This document shows, in pieces, positions 45,943-58,415 of a stretch of 64,000 nt of DNA. Source of the stretch: Heterobilharzia americana. Lineage: Eukaryota; Platyhelminthes; Trematoda; Strigeidida; Schistosomatidae. Below the pieces are notes generated by a model. That model saw only the letters and a list, made by a program, of their open reading frames with translations, made no database searches and had not been told where the DNA came from. The DNA lies in assembly GCA_944470555.2 (NCBI GenBank), contig OX104130.1, positions 46,161,491 through 46,225,490 of the forward strand. Reading direction: 5' to 3'. Both the position numbers and the translations under genes were made by a program. How positions within the stretch are numbered: position 1 is the first letter of the stretch; the number at the start of each line of letters is the position of its first letter.

Positions 45943-46548
45943 GTGAGTGGGACTAATTTTTCATCCACCTAATATCAACACACAAATATTGTTATTCATT
46001 AAGTATGGGTATTAATATGTTTGTGTGCTGGACCTATTGGATTGCCAAAAGAAATCCTTGGGAGGATTGTTTATCGAAAATTTTGAAGGTGTATAATGAT
46101 ACATCTAGGAAGGAGTAGGTTCTACTGAGCTGTTGTCATTCAATTTGCACTGATTGCAGCTAACTATAGGGCGTACTTTGTACTGTGACTAATTCTGCTA
46201 AACAGCTTGAGACGGAATTAGTGTTTTAGTCCAATGTATTGGAATTATGAACATGCAAGCCATAGTTGTTACGAATGTCCTGCCGAGTCAGGTTTCTGCC
46301 GAAGAAGCCGTGGCATACACAGCGAAATGCTCAGAAAAATCTTGTTTTGATTTCCTAAGCATTCTGGATTTATATTAAAACTTACTTTTATGATGTATTG
46401 GTATGTTTTCATAATCAGCTGCTGGGCTAAAAGTGAAATAAAATGCGAATCCTGGATTTTACTGCTAGTCACAGATAGAATATGGTAATTAAGCATCAGA
46501 AGGAAATATCATTGGACTTATATTATGAATGTATAATCAAGATATCCT

Positions 46549-46551
<3 letters not shown>

Positions 46552-46601
<50 letters not shown>
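46552..46601. repeat. (AT)25 microsatellite
   Basis: Counterpart of 24556-24607, one unit shorter. Confidence 0.95.
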
Positions 46602-46605
<4 letters not shown>

Positions 46606-47361
46606 CAAAAAGCAGCTGTAAGTTGATGGAAAAATGTAGTGATATTCACTCCTCTCCTCAGGAAATTATAAGCATTAATTTCATAGGTTCCTACATCATT
46701 AAACTGAAGGCCATGTCGCCTACGGTTTTCTATATTTTAACTTTCTGGTTTAATGTTGAACACCTGCTTGAATAGGCTACAAATTAATTTTTTCTATTCA
46801 TTTGCTTCTAGAATGAGTTATGGTCTTAGATCACAATTAGGTTTGAATCAAAATATGTCCTCAACTGTCTCAATTTCAGTACAACTCACTAGTGGTGATA
46901 GTTGGGGAGTAGGGGGTGGGGAGTGGTCAGCATGTACTAAAGATTTGACACAAACTGCCCAGAAAATTGTTTCTCTATGTGCTAGTTAGGTGGGCGAAAT
47001 CGGGCAAAGCGTTTTATATGTTCACTTCGGAATGTTATTTCATCAGGATCCATTATTTGGGAAAGTAAGGTGATAATTTTTATAACAAGGCATTTGTAGT
47101 TTCGTGTTCACTACTTTGGGATAAAGTGTCACGATAATTTGTGTATTTCCTCCTCTTGAGAAAGTCATGAACTCCTGAGTGATAGAAAATTTTTACATGA
47201 GTTAGATTCACTTTCGATGGAAAGTCAGCTTAGTACTACAAACCGCTGTTCAACTATGCATATTTTCTCTTTTGAAGTATTGTTCATTCGCTTTTAACTT
47301 CGTTTCAATTATTGATTTCAATTCTGTTTTACTAAAAAAGGCCTGGTTTAGGAACTCAGTA

Positions 47362-47954
47362 CCCGACCGATAGCTGCTACCTTGACGTGATGGTAGGGCT
47401 TGCATATCACAATGACCCAACGAGCTATGCTGGTGGAACGCTTGTTCCCTCGAGGTCCTACCATACCAGAAAGGTCTGTTGGATTGTGGTTAGACGAAAA
47501 ACAGTTACCGTTATAGTGTAAATTGCTACACTGTGATGGGGGTCTGAGGGTGAAGTCGTACTGCTGCTAGCTGGATGGGGTGTGACAGCAGTAAGGTGTT
47601 TCCCTTGGATGACCAGCAGTGCCATGCTGATGCTGCCATCTCAGTGGAAGGGGGGGGGAGGGTTAGAAAAGGTCGGCCCGCAAAGTGACACACTCCACCA
47701 TGCCCCACAGTCTGCCGGGCTGGCGGTGTAGGTTCATTTGTCGTTTCCTTTCGACCATCCGGCCCAAAAAATACAAAAGTTCAAAATAATCATACTCCAA
47801 AGGTTACTTGTGACAGGCCTCAAGCGGATGTCCGATGGGCTCTGTGGTCACACAAATCTCTTTCAGGTACCTTAAGAAGAAATAGCCTTCCACGGTGTGG
47901 GCAGCCAGGAAGTGTCAATCGCCCTCACAACTCTGTCAGCACTCAAGTTTCTTC
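47362..47954 (+). mobile_element. RTE family A 5'UTR-only fragment (downstream copy)
   Basis: Duplicate of 25368-25960, with the same flanking nine-base repeats at 47353-47361 and 47955-47963. Confidence 0.75.
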
Positions 47955-48183
47955 AACTCAGTAACTGACTATATCCGGTTAATTGATGGCTCATTCAAAA
48001 AAAGTTGCCAGAAAAGATACAAATTTAAGTAAGGAGTTTTTAGTAAATGTCCATCACATTGAAACGTTCTTGCGTACCACTGGAGACGATTTTGTTATAT
48101 ACTACTAACTTTCCAAGCTAACAATTTTTACTTTTTGGTGAGATGTACTTCTTCATAGGGCTATAAACAATAATGTTTTATTA

Positions 48184-49326
48184 ATTAATTGAGCACAATG
48201 AATCACTTTATAACTGGTCTATCAAACATGTAGACTTCATCCATCAACCTGAACTCAATGATTGAGACAAGAAAAACGTATTACTGTTAGGCTTGGTTGT
48301 AGAAGGTCGATGGAAGATTACTGCTCCTTTTCGTGCAGGTGTTCGGACAGCCATCACGCGTTGGTCCCAGGATGCATATGTCTGCATCTGGATGAACGTA
48401 GAAAAGTTACAGTTGGAATGCTCGCAGGCTTACCTATATGATAATCATATGTAGGGTAGTTTCTACGAATAACTGGCTATACGGTTATTTGAAGGTGACG
48501 AAATTGCTCATCCGATAGATGCTGGATACCGTCTGCTCTAAAAGCAGCGTTGAAAACTATAAGAGACTGCTATAAAACGTTAACAAAGAGTGGATGTCAT
48601 CATCCTTTGAAATGATTAGTGTTCATGGAAGCATTCGTGTAAACGAAAAATAACGAGGAGTGAAAGGATTTGAAGTGCAGATTGACAAAGTTTATACAGT
48701 GACTGCCAGCATTGGTGGATGAGGCAAGCTAAAGATATGGAAATGGTTGCAGTGATGGGTAACAGCTTACAGTAAGTTTTGTACACTTACTGAGGGAACG
48801 GGCGAAATGTTTAATGGTTCTTGTGACTATAGAGGAGGTTCGGTCCAAGATTTACCAAAATGGGAGACAACTGGAGCGATGTGCACAACGCTCAGAAGGG
48901 TAGTTCAGCTGTTCTCCTGCTACTTCTTCGTTGCCAGCTATCCAGTGGGATGCTGAATGGGACAAGATATAAAGTCATCGACTCTCCGAAATGGAAAAGG
49001 CTGTAGGTAACGTGAAACAAAGGATGGTGGCAAAGTCATATGAGAAAGTACTGGGGGTAATTAGGGATGATGGTCTGGGATTACTGGTCAGTATGTGGAG
49101 CGTTATCTAGGGTGTGGGAGTCAGACATAATTTCTTCTGATTGGTCTCAGTCTCTGATTGTGCCAGCCTTGGAGAGAGGAGAGAAATCCTCCTGTGATAT
49201 ACAGGTATCAGTTTGACGAACATAGTATTTAAGATCCTGGGCTATATGATTGTTAGACGTCTAAGTGGAGCTCGAAAACAAATCCGAGGGAATCGGGCAG
49301 TTTTCCGACCTGTTCGTGAGTATATC
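48184..49326 (+). mobile_element. old RTE family A copy, 5' side of the PLE (downstream copy)
   Basis: Same as 26190-27332. Here the element continues at 50296 after the PLE insertion. Confidence 0.8.
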
Positions 49327-50295
49327 ATTCTAAAAGTGAAGCTTGTTACTGTGGTAAAGTATAGTTCCATATTATATTGTTTATTTGATAAGGTATACAG
49401 TGATGCAGTATTATTTAGTGAATGACGTTTCGAGCAGAATTTGTTCCTCACATTCGTACCAACGTAATCATACAACTTTCACACTTCTTTTATATAGTTC
49501 AACAGTTCATTCTTTTATTTTAATGATAGTAAGATTTTCCAGATATCTGCAATATGTGATGAGTCATTCCTGTTACATATGATAGGTGTTGATTCAATGA
49601 ACGAAGTTTCTGTGGTCAATCTCTCCCTCCACTTTTATATACTGGATTTTAGAGTTGTCATCCTATCCCACCCCGTAGTATGATTATGGGTCAGTACATG
49701 CAGACCGATTGCCGAGTTTTTCTCTACATTACTTACCTCAGTAGAGTCAACCACTATTTCGCTAAACTTTTATGCTCTGCTACGCTGACTGACACTGATC
49801 CGCTGCTTTGACCTACATACTTGACCTAGCAATCATTATGTGGTGTTTGGTAGATTAGGTTATTTTTTTTAATTGGCCCTACTGGGTCCTTTAGTCTGCA
49901 GAGTTTCTTTCTGGGCAGGTTTGCGTGTTTAAATGCCGCCCTAATACCAGCATTGTTAAGAATTCTGCATATATATCTCTATGTGCCTTTTTATACGGAA
50001 AGACTACAGGGGCATGTTTCAGTCCCCACTAACATTACCACTTCTCCAATCAGTCCTTATAAACTTTTCAATAAGTTCTGCAGGGTAGTTGCTATGAAGT
50101 AGCGTATCTTTGATGTGTTTCAGGTTTTCTGACTTACCAGTACAACTCCCAAGCTGATTACTTAGACGTTTTACCAGGCCTACCTTGACATATAGATGAT
50201 GTGAAATCCAAGTATGTATTCGAATGTGTTGGTACCCTATAAACACTGGTATCTAAGCTTCCATCCTCTCTCTTTGATTTGAGTTTTGTTCTTCG
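49327..50295 (-). mobile_element. Penelope-like element remnant inserted in RTE family A
   Basis: Same remnant as 27333-28188 but extending further: 50183-50295 adds RT sequence (KREDGSL, SVYRVPTHSNTYLDF). It is flanked by GTATATC at 49320-49326 and 50296-50302, where the RTE sequence stops and resumes. This is a 5'-truncated PLE insertion into an RTE copy. Confidence 0.88.
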
Positions 50296-51620
50296 GTATA
50301 TCGAACAAATATTCACCATGTTCTGAAACACAGACACACTGCTGTCAGACACTAGCTGTTTTCTTGATCTGAAAGTGGGATTCAGCTACGTTGATCAACG
50401 GTTTTATGGGTGTCTCATTTAAACGGATCCAGAGTGGATAAATAGCTCTGTTAAAGACTCTGTTCTCGAACACCTGTGGTGAGTTGCATGCTTCGTGGTG
50501 TCTGCCATAAGTGCCCACTTCCTTCAGTGTTACTTAGTTTTTTGATAAACATACTTATGCATGTCTTCCTGTCGTCAACTGATCATATGGGAATTGACCT
50601 TATCACAGGAGATTCCTTATCAAATGTAGAATACGCAGACGACATAGTCCTGTTAGTTGAAGACACTGACAAGATGCAGAGTCTTCTGGATACCTCGACT
50701 GGGAGTATGAGAACACTTGGGATATATTTCTCACTACTGGAATTCAAATTGTCGCTTCAGAAGACTGGTCTACGTTGGCGCGTTGTCTAGCAATGCGGAG
50801 TGAAGTTGTTTAGTGTATTGGCCTTCTCACTTACCTAGGAAGTTGGATTAGCCTTGGTAAATCAGTGTCCGACGAAATTTCTGCACGGTCGCGAGGGGTT
50901 TACCAGGCTTTTTTTCAACGTACGCTATTTATGGCACTGCCACGACACCCGATTTATTTCTATGATTGGAGTGTTGGGCTACAATTGTCTTTATTCTGAA
51001 AGAAAATATGTCTGTTGACTGTAAAGGAAGTGAAGAGACCTAAGGCGTCCGACCATGTGTTGTGTTGTCACTACGTCAGTAACGTACAAGTTAGGTGTAG
51101 AGTTTCGGGCAAAAGAGGGACGTCAGTTGATAGGGTTTTGAATCTTCATGGATTCAGGTGACTGGGCATGCGTTACGCTCACCTTGTCATAGTCTGCCTT
51201 GTCTTAAAGTGTTAGGTTTAGGTTGAGAAGTTAAGGGCGGCTATACTAAATCCATTTCATGATTGCGAAAAGTCTTTGACTGTTAGTCTGAACCCCTCAA
51301 GGAAATGTAAGCTTTCTAACCGTGGTCTGTGTGGTAACCGAAACGGTTGATTGGAGACTCTAGACTGTGTGGGTTCAAATCTATTTCAGCGGAGAAAACA
51401 TTTATCCAAAAATAACCTGCATCTTGGTAATCCTGAATTTTGGTGTTGATGCTTTCCTCCTTGTTCTTTTTTCCATATTTTCTACCAACTTTCTTTACTT
51501 TTTTTCTAGATTTCTTCGTCTTTCCCCTTGGTGCATTCTCGTTTGGTGTGGTGATATTGGTTGTGGAAACTTGAACTGTTACACAGTAATGTCAGGTCCC
51601 GTGTCTATGTTGACTGGCTA
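50296..51620 (+). mobile_element. old RTE family A copy, 3' part after the PLE
   Basis: It resumes at the QIFT block (near 50304), then RT motif A (FLDLKVGFSYVDQ-like, near 50375), motif [17 protein letters not shown] in the frame 50476-50790 (near 50633), a decayed C-terminal region (50830-51360), and the family 3' motif GTTACACAGTAATGTCAGG near 51578. A short TGAC-type tail ends near 51620. It has many stops. Confidence 0.82.
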
Positions 51621-51899
51621 ACTAGGTCCTGAAAAGATGTTTCGATGAGTGTGTGATCACTTATATCCATGACAAATTTGTGCTTTATCGAAAGAATCAA
51701 TTTATTTCTAATAAATGCTTACACACTATGATGTTATATAGTTTTCGTAATTTTGCTCGAAATATTACCAAAACTAAATAACATCACTGTGTAAACATTA
51801 ATTACAAGTATATTTATAATAAATTGAATATGTGATCAGATTGTTCGTAGTGTATTGATGAAATTCGTCAGATAATCTCCTTTTAATTGGATTGTGCAA

Positions 51900-52330
51900 A
51901 TTTACCAGATGAACTGTGTCATATGTAGACAGTGTGGAGCACCCTTCAGTCTACCTGTGAGGAATAAAGATCTGGTTAATACACCACTGTCGGGTCTGAA
52001 ACCTGCCAAGTCTTCTAAGAATTGTTCTTCCTGAGTCTCACATAGGGGTCTCATGATTATAGCACCTGGAAGCTTAGACAATGTGCTCGTAAGTCTGTTT
52101 CCTCTGTATTTTGCTGTTAATAAATTGATTCACTCTACAGTACACAAAATTTTGATGCATACACCTTGTTACTCTGTGATAATCGTTTGCCTTACTTAAA
52201 AAGCCAGATAGTAATTGGCTGAAACAATTCGGGAGGAATCATGTCTGAATTCCATATGTCATTTAACACTTCGTCCAACTAACCCAAGGATCTGAGTAAT
52301 CGCCCTTAAATACAGATGAGGCAAGTCTGT
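51900..52330 (-). mobile_element. RTE relic, probably family B, minus strand
   Basis: The minus strand reads STLSKLPGAIIMRPLCETQE followed by LAGFRPDSG in the order of the RT region ahead of motif A in RTE elements (SK..N.IL..R......EEQAGFR..RSC.DQI). It has frameshifts and its ends are unclear. Confidence 0.55.
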
Positions 52331-54300
52331 TTACTGTTTTGTGTTTACCAGTATAAAGTTAGCTTTAGTCATCCCAAATACTACGAAAGTTGAAGTCACT
52401 AAGCCAACGTTTCATTTGGTATATGACAACTGCCAAGCAAAGAAGGACTAAGACCAGAAAAAATGTTCAGGGAAGTATTCCACCCATCGTTCTAGACTTC
52501 TTCCCTGTAATAGAGTTGCTACTTCGTCTGTATTCTCTACGGTGTACATAACTATTTATGCTTTTACTATAATTTGCCTTGTAGGTTTAGACAGGTGAAT
52601 GAAATTTCGACACACTGATGGTGATGTCTGGCATAAAGTTAAGGCGTTCGCCAATTAGTATCCGTGCTCAGAAAACAAATTACTCTGAATATTCCTACAC
52701 TGAGCTACAAATATTCTCCACAACAGTTAACTATGTTCTACAGCTGGATTATGGGACATTATTACTACTGTATCGCAAAAGCTTGGTTTTAAGGAGGATT
52801 TTTCGAATCGTAATACTATAATACTTAAAAGTCTTAGCAGTTCAATTATTGATAAAAACTTTAAAGGAGTTTCTGACATCAATCAAATATACAAGAATTT
52901 AGTGACTACCTTTTATTTCTTAAAGGAACGTATCCTTTTTTGACTCAAAATAGCAAATGATACTCTATTTATCAAATACCATTGAAAAATATGCAAAGTA
53001 ATTATACGATCAATATAGTTCCATACTGTTTTGTTTGTTCACTTTGAATACTTGTAGCTAGAAACTTGTTTGGTGTATGCGCATCATTAAATTACTTTTT
53101 ATCTCAATAACGCTAGTGACTTTAAGCATTTAGTGAATTACTTTACATTACTATATTCATCTAAACATATTTTATTCTCCACTGCTCAGTGACACATATA
53201 TTATCAAGTCTTACGGTCAACAGAAGTTTTTCAAGCTTTCACAGAAATAATTAACTTAGGAATGAATTTGCACTGAACTAGTAAGTAACAGAAGTAAAAA
53301 AACAGTCTTTAAGTTATTCTGCTGACCGTTAAACAACACTTGAGTCTTGGTGTTTACCGATCAACTTCTCCACTGTATACACAAACACCAAAGTGATTAC
53401 TACTAAATAAGTTTTTCTTTTCTTTCCTTGTACTGGTTAGTAGCCAGTTCGGTCATTGTTGCTCATCTGTACTATAATACATTTTTGTCATTTTCTTTAA
53501 GTATTGTGTACTGATTGATTTAACTCAGTCTTGAACAGGTGTAATGCAACTTTTGATTGAAATGATTGACTTCATTTACTGACTTTTGAAAAGATTACTT
53601 AATCAACTTCCCTGATCTTATGTAGACACTTCTAAAATTTGAAATTTGAATCATATTGCCTTATTCATTGATTGATTCTACATTTCAACTTGTTTGCCCT
53701 CTTAGAGCAGTAAACTTCGCTTGTTGCATCTTTAGAAGTGGCGAATAAAGTTCACTGAAATCAAATGAAACGGTAGGCGATAAGTCATCCTTTTACCACT
53801 GTTCTCTTTTTAACACATTCTAATCTTTTCTAGATGGAACCTAAGATGTCTTCAGTCTATGGTCGTAAATTTGACTTCATTTTTACCAGTTTGTAGATAC
53901 ACCCAATGAAGATTGATTTGAATGAATAAGAGACAAAATCTTATTTTATTTTGTATTTCTTGTGGATTTTATGTGACATTCTTAATATCAGTGAATACTC
54001 ATTTACTTTTAAAAGCAAGTATTGTGTAGTCAAATGAGGAACACACTTGATCAGAAGGCATCGATTGAAGAACACAACCTGAAGTCAGTTATCTAACTAG
54101 TCAACGCTGAAAGTTTAAAAAGCTTGATGGTCACCACTGAGTAGCCAGTGTAGCCGTCCACTTCTTAGTGCTCAGGGCTAATTGAGGTCTGTTACCCAAG
54201 TTTGCGATGTAAAAACCAAACTACGTGACACGAAACTGAGAAATACTATATTTTGGTGTTAGTTTTTGGAAGTCAGTCAGCAGAAAATGTTGCACTTACT
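52331..54300. other. no recognisable gene
   Basis: AT-rich intron-like or intergenic DNA; short frames only. Confidence 0.5.
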
Positions 54301-54365
54301 TGTAATGCTCACTGAAATTCATCAATAACGTACACCTGCAGCCATGAGAGACTGGAGTTCCCTCA

Positions 54366-54425
54366 GTAATTCGAACCTTCAACATACTTCTAAATTCAGA
54401 GACCTAACCGCTAAGCTATTCAGGT
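54366..54425 (-). mobile_element. tRNA-like SINE head, minus strand
   Basis: On the minus strand TAGCTTAGCGGTTAGG (complement of 54403-54418) and GGTTCGAATTAC (complement of 54366-54377) resemble pol III A and B boxes with normal spacing. The rest does not fold as a tRNA by eye, so a tRNA-derived SINE is preferred to a tRNA gene. Confidence 0.55.
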
Positions 54426-55209
54426 CCCGATTGACCTCCTATAGGACTGGGTCAACTACACGAATTGGCTGCCAGTGGGTAACATCTGTAGCTGTCTATT
54501 CCTGAGTGTTAAGCACTGATCGAAGTCCATCGACCAGGTATGTATTTTTTTAAATAAAGTGATTTCTCGCTTTGAACTTTATTTGTAATTATTTCTCAAA
54601 AAATAAGTATATAATTTTTTTACTTTGTTGAGGTGCTCAGTATTTTTCTACAACGGTGAGAAACTGACTGGATACAAATTTCTTTTTCAACTGCCAGTTC
54701 AACAAAATTTCACCCTCAGAATGTATAACTCAGTAAAAGAAATGCTTTTAATTACAATAGCCATATAATTTGTAACATTCGTATAATGTTTACTACTCCT
54801 TTTGTTACTGACAGAAAAGTGATTCGACTCTTGATCAGCGGTTCAATAACTGTTTTAGATAACAAAGCATAAATTTAGGTTAAAGATGAATGAATTTTGC
54901 TTCAAAGTAATCCCTTTGAATGTGCAAAGCGATAATATTCATACGACGGTTCAGTTTAGTTAATATCAACACGGAAACTGAAAATACTGTGTGACGATTT
55001 TAGGGGTTACACCTCAAATCATCACATCGAGATACGAGGCAGAAAAGTGCAGGATAGAAGAATAGGGAGAAAATTTAATCAAAATTCGTCTAAATTTATA
55101 AGATAGAACTGGTCTGTAAAAAAATAGCGAATTGTGATGTGAAGATTATGCAGCGGAAATCGTTAAAGGCATGTGAATCACTGGGATCAATTCCGAATCA
55201 TGTTTCTTC

Positions 55210-55440
55210 GAATCTCTAACTACCAATTCTACTTGTCGTGTAGAAACTGACTGATAAGTCTGCAGACCCTTTCAGAAGACGCGTTTTAGTCTGGCCACCC
55301 TTAATCTTTCTCCAGTCTGACCTTACTTCAGTTAAAGTTGTATGTCGCAGTGGATGGTGACTAAGCATGCGTAAAACATATCCTAGTGATCTCAGTCGGT
55401 TAAGGTTTATGACCAAGTCATCTGAATTACTCATTTCACC
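55210..55440 (-). mobile_element. RTE family A 3' coding relic, minus strand
   Basis: The minus-strand frame reads DDLVINLNRLRSLGYVLRML, then SHHPLRHTTLTEVRSDW and KGGQTKT, matching the C-terminal block [20 protein letters not shown] of the 40198 frame. It has no visible 3' end. Confidence 0.8.
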
Positions 55441-57380
55441 TGAAAACTTACTTTCGACTGACGGGGTGCAGTATGAAGGTAATGGTACTCGAATACCTGG
55501 AGTTTTATCATTTCCTTCACCTTAAATGACTCTGTTTCACAGTTATAAAGTTAGACTAAGCGAACTACTGACCAGTTCACTTGATTGTTTACAGGCAATC
55601 ATATGTCTCACCAGCTCTGTAGATAACGCAACTTGGTAAAAACTTCTCGAAGCTGTATACTGGCCAAGATTTTGTCTACTGTGGGACCTTCAGGGTTGAT
55701 CACGTTCTATAGGCAGGTGAACTTGTTAATGGATCCATCCACTTTACTCCACTATCAGATGAGACATCAACACAAAGGAATCCTCACGTAATAATTTGTA
55801 TTTGAAAGGTGGGAAATGCTTTCTAAGTATTGTTGATTCATCACTCAACATGCCTATAAGACTGCATTTTGTCATCATCTACACCTATAACGAATATATC
55901 ATGTGCATAATCTAGATCTACTAAGAAGGTTCCTGGGACAAGATCATCCTCCGAAAAGTCATTTGATGTGAGACAAAGCTTTCGTCTATCCTCTTAAGTT
56001 AATGTCATTATTTTTATTATTTTCTCAGTTGAATAATTTATGACTGATTAGATGGTAAATATTGTACATGATTCAAAAATAGACGAATAATCACTGTAAT
56101 TAAAAAAGGACAAAAATAATTAACTAAGGAACTTTTGTCTCTTTAACTATAATGCTGATAATGTTAAAGCTGTTGAATGACTTTCTGGTCGTTAATCTCT
56201 TTATTCGATAAAATTCACCTCATATTAGTTAAAAGTGTGAAGTGCTGTCAAGTAAAGTTTGTTTTCTTACTAATTGACTATATTTATCGTTTTTGATTTT
56301 TACATAATTTAACTTTCTGATTTACCCTGCAGTAAATGTTCATTTGGCATGTATTTCATTTCTATCATTATTAGATCTGACCTCCTTTTGTTAACTGGTA
56401 TATACGTTAGTGTGTCATTCATAAAGTCTTTTCCTAAGCATACAGGATATGCATAGCGAAACTTCACCTTATTTCTGATCTTCACTGCTTGAGTCCAGTC
56501 CAATGTTCACCTGCTTTATTGACTGACTGTTTGCTAGGGGAAACTAAATTGAGAGTTATCTTTCATTCACTGTCACTGTAGTCTCAATTTTCTTGCCTGA
56601 TTGATTCGAATAGAAAGTGATTATTTTCGCTTACTCTAATAATGCTTGTTAAAGCAGAATTATTTTGTTTTTAGAAGTGTAAACTTATCTTACAGTATAA
56701 TAAATAAATGCAACAGATTATCTTATTTCTTTAAATTCATAACTGTTTTTGTCATTCATGAGCGACAGTTTCTTTGTCAGAAAGTGAAACAATCGGAAAG
56801 ATTAGATGCATAGTAACATAGAACAAGAAAACATGACTAATTGTATGCAAGCATAATGACAAGAATACTGACAATAGGTCACTCTTCTAAGTAAGCACTG
56901 AACAATTAAGCCAAACAAAATCTACGATAAACAGTAAGAAGATAAATTCATGAAAAATAGGACCATCTTGTATTCCATTGAAATAATATGCATAAATAGA
57001 TTTATTTTCAAAGCAATTTTCATTTAGATATTTATTGATATTCAGATTTATTAAAAGACAATTAAAAATGTTTATCTTTTTTTCAGTTTTCTAATAACAA
57101 ACTACTTAACTAGGTTTTCCTGATATCAATAGGTTTTGTCAGTTTTCTTATTGATTATGCAGTGAAGACTAGTTATCAATAGCCTACGACCCTTCAGATA
57201 ATTATGTTCACGTCGAACCTGATTTTGTCTCTAGTATTAAGTATTTGAAGTAAACTAGTTTTCATTTAAAAGTAGTCATTCTGTTAGTTGTATCCACAAT
57301 ATTTTTTTGGCATCTTTATAATGATAAATGTTTATCAAGAAGTTTCAGGTGACTGTATTGAACTCTGGAGTGGATTGTAA
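55441..57380. other. no recognisable gene
   Basis: AT-rich. A minus-strand frame at 56503-56309 (64 codons) has no domain I know. Confidence 0.45.
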
Positions 57381-57388
57381 ATAATAAT

Positions 57389-57389
57389 C

Positions 57390-57427
<38 letters not shown>
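57389..57427. repeat. TAA microsatellite
   Basis: About 13 units of TAA. Family B RTE copies end in the same repeat, but no family B sequence precedes it. Confidence 0.9.
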
Positions 57428-57428
<1 letters not shown>

Positions 57429-57614
57429 GTAACTAGACAGTAATTTCAGTCTACTACTCAATTATCATAATTAACATTCAGGCAATATCGAGGCATCCGC
57501 ATAGGAGCCCATATGCCAACAGAGGTTGAACAATTCGATCCAACAAAACAACCGAGAATAACAAGTATCTCAAAAATAGTAATAACTACTACCCGTTGTA
57601 CAAGAAGTGACTAT

Positions 57615-57790
57615 CGTTCTTCTGTGGCATAGTGGATAACGCCTTGGGGTTTGAAGCGATGGGCGCTAGGTTCGGGTCTCAGTGGGAACAATATAATTGG
57701 AGTGCAGGTACATCCAGCTGACGAGTCCCAAATAAGACAAAACATGAGTCCCGAGTTCTTCTGCTAGCCACAACCAACCAGATTATCTGT
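57615..57790 (+). mobile_element. hammerhead-containing SINE (S-alpha type)
   Basis: A tRNA-like head with A box TGGCATAGTGG (57625-57635) and B box GGTTCGGGTCTC (57669-57680) is followed by a hammerhead-like motif. This has CTGACGAG at 57718-57725, a short stem-loop with CCCAAATAAGAC, AAAAC at 57738-57742, and a GTC at 57748-57750 as the expected cleavage triplet. Schistosoma SINEs carrying tRNA-type promoters and hammerheads are known. Here the conserved GAAA box reads AAAA, which should abolish or sharply reduce self-cleavage. Confidence 0.8.
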
Positions 57791-58289
57791 AATTTCAGTC
57801 ACTGTGATAACTACCAATCGTTATTCGTTCTTAAAATGTCGTCAGACAGTTTTGTATTGTTTACAGAGGTTATATAACCGAATGGTTACGAACACTTCGA
57901 CTGCAGTTCTCAATGGAATTTGTTGAGTTTTGCTTTTTAGTTAAGTCGAATGAATTATCTACACAAGTTATCACTTTATCCTAACCATGGGTTACTGTTA
58001 TCTGAAGGATAGTGAAAAATAAAAATAATTGACACAAAAAAATATTCTTCTGACAATATCGAGGTATTTCTACCTTCAATATATGTCCTTATATCACAGT
58101 GTATTGAAGTGTTCCACATTGAAGCAGACTCCTAAAGTCTTGGCTTTACTTTGTCAGAATTCGGAATTGTGTCTCTAAACGTTTAAATTCCTTAAAATCT
58201 TTGTTTTGAATCATTTTATCATGGAGTATGCAGTGTGTAAAATTTTTAAGCGTTGTGAAATTCTTATTTATGAGTAAGAAGACTGCTAT

Positions 58290-58415
58290 TATAAGTCGGT
58301 TTAGGGTAATCAGCAGTAAGACCTAAAGCTGAGTTTCGTGTTTGTTGGCACTCGTCAACAAGGTTATCTGTGACCAGAGAGATTTGAACCGTGGCACCCA
58401 GTGTTGCAGTGGGAA
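58290..58415 (-). mobile_element. hammerhead-containing SINE (S-alpha type), minus strand
   Basis: On the minus strand the B box GGTTCAAATCTC (complement of 58379-58390) is followed by TTGACGAG (complement of 58351-58358), a stem-loop, and CGAAAC (complement of 58333-58338). The GAAA box is intact, but the first core base is T instead of C. The SINE abuts the RTE family B fragment at 58416. Confidence 0.75.

Larger units (their letters stand above)
43737..50182 (+). repeat. 6.45-kb duplicated block, downstream copy
   Basis: This is the partner of 21741-28188. Here the PLE at the right end continues unbroken past the duplication limit to 50295, where the interrupted RTE copy resumes with a short target-site duplication. 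The right side of this copy therefore has the undisturbed structure. Confidence 0.95.

Noticed and set aside
54366..54425. A tRNA gene on the minus strand
   Set aside because: A and B boxes are present but no acceptor stem or cloverleaf is visible; a SINE head is more likely.
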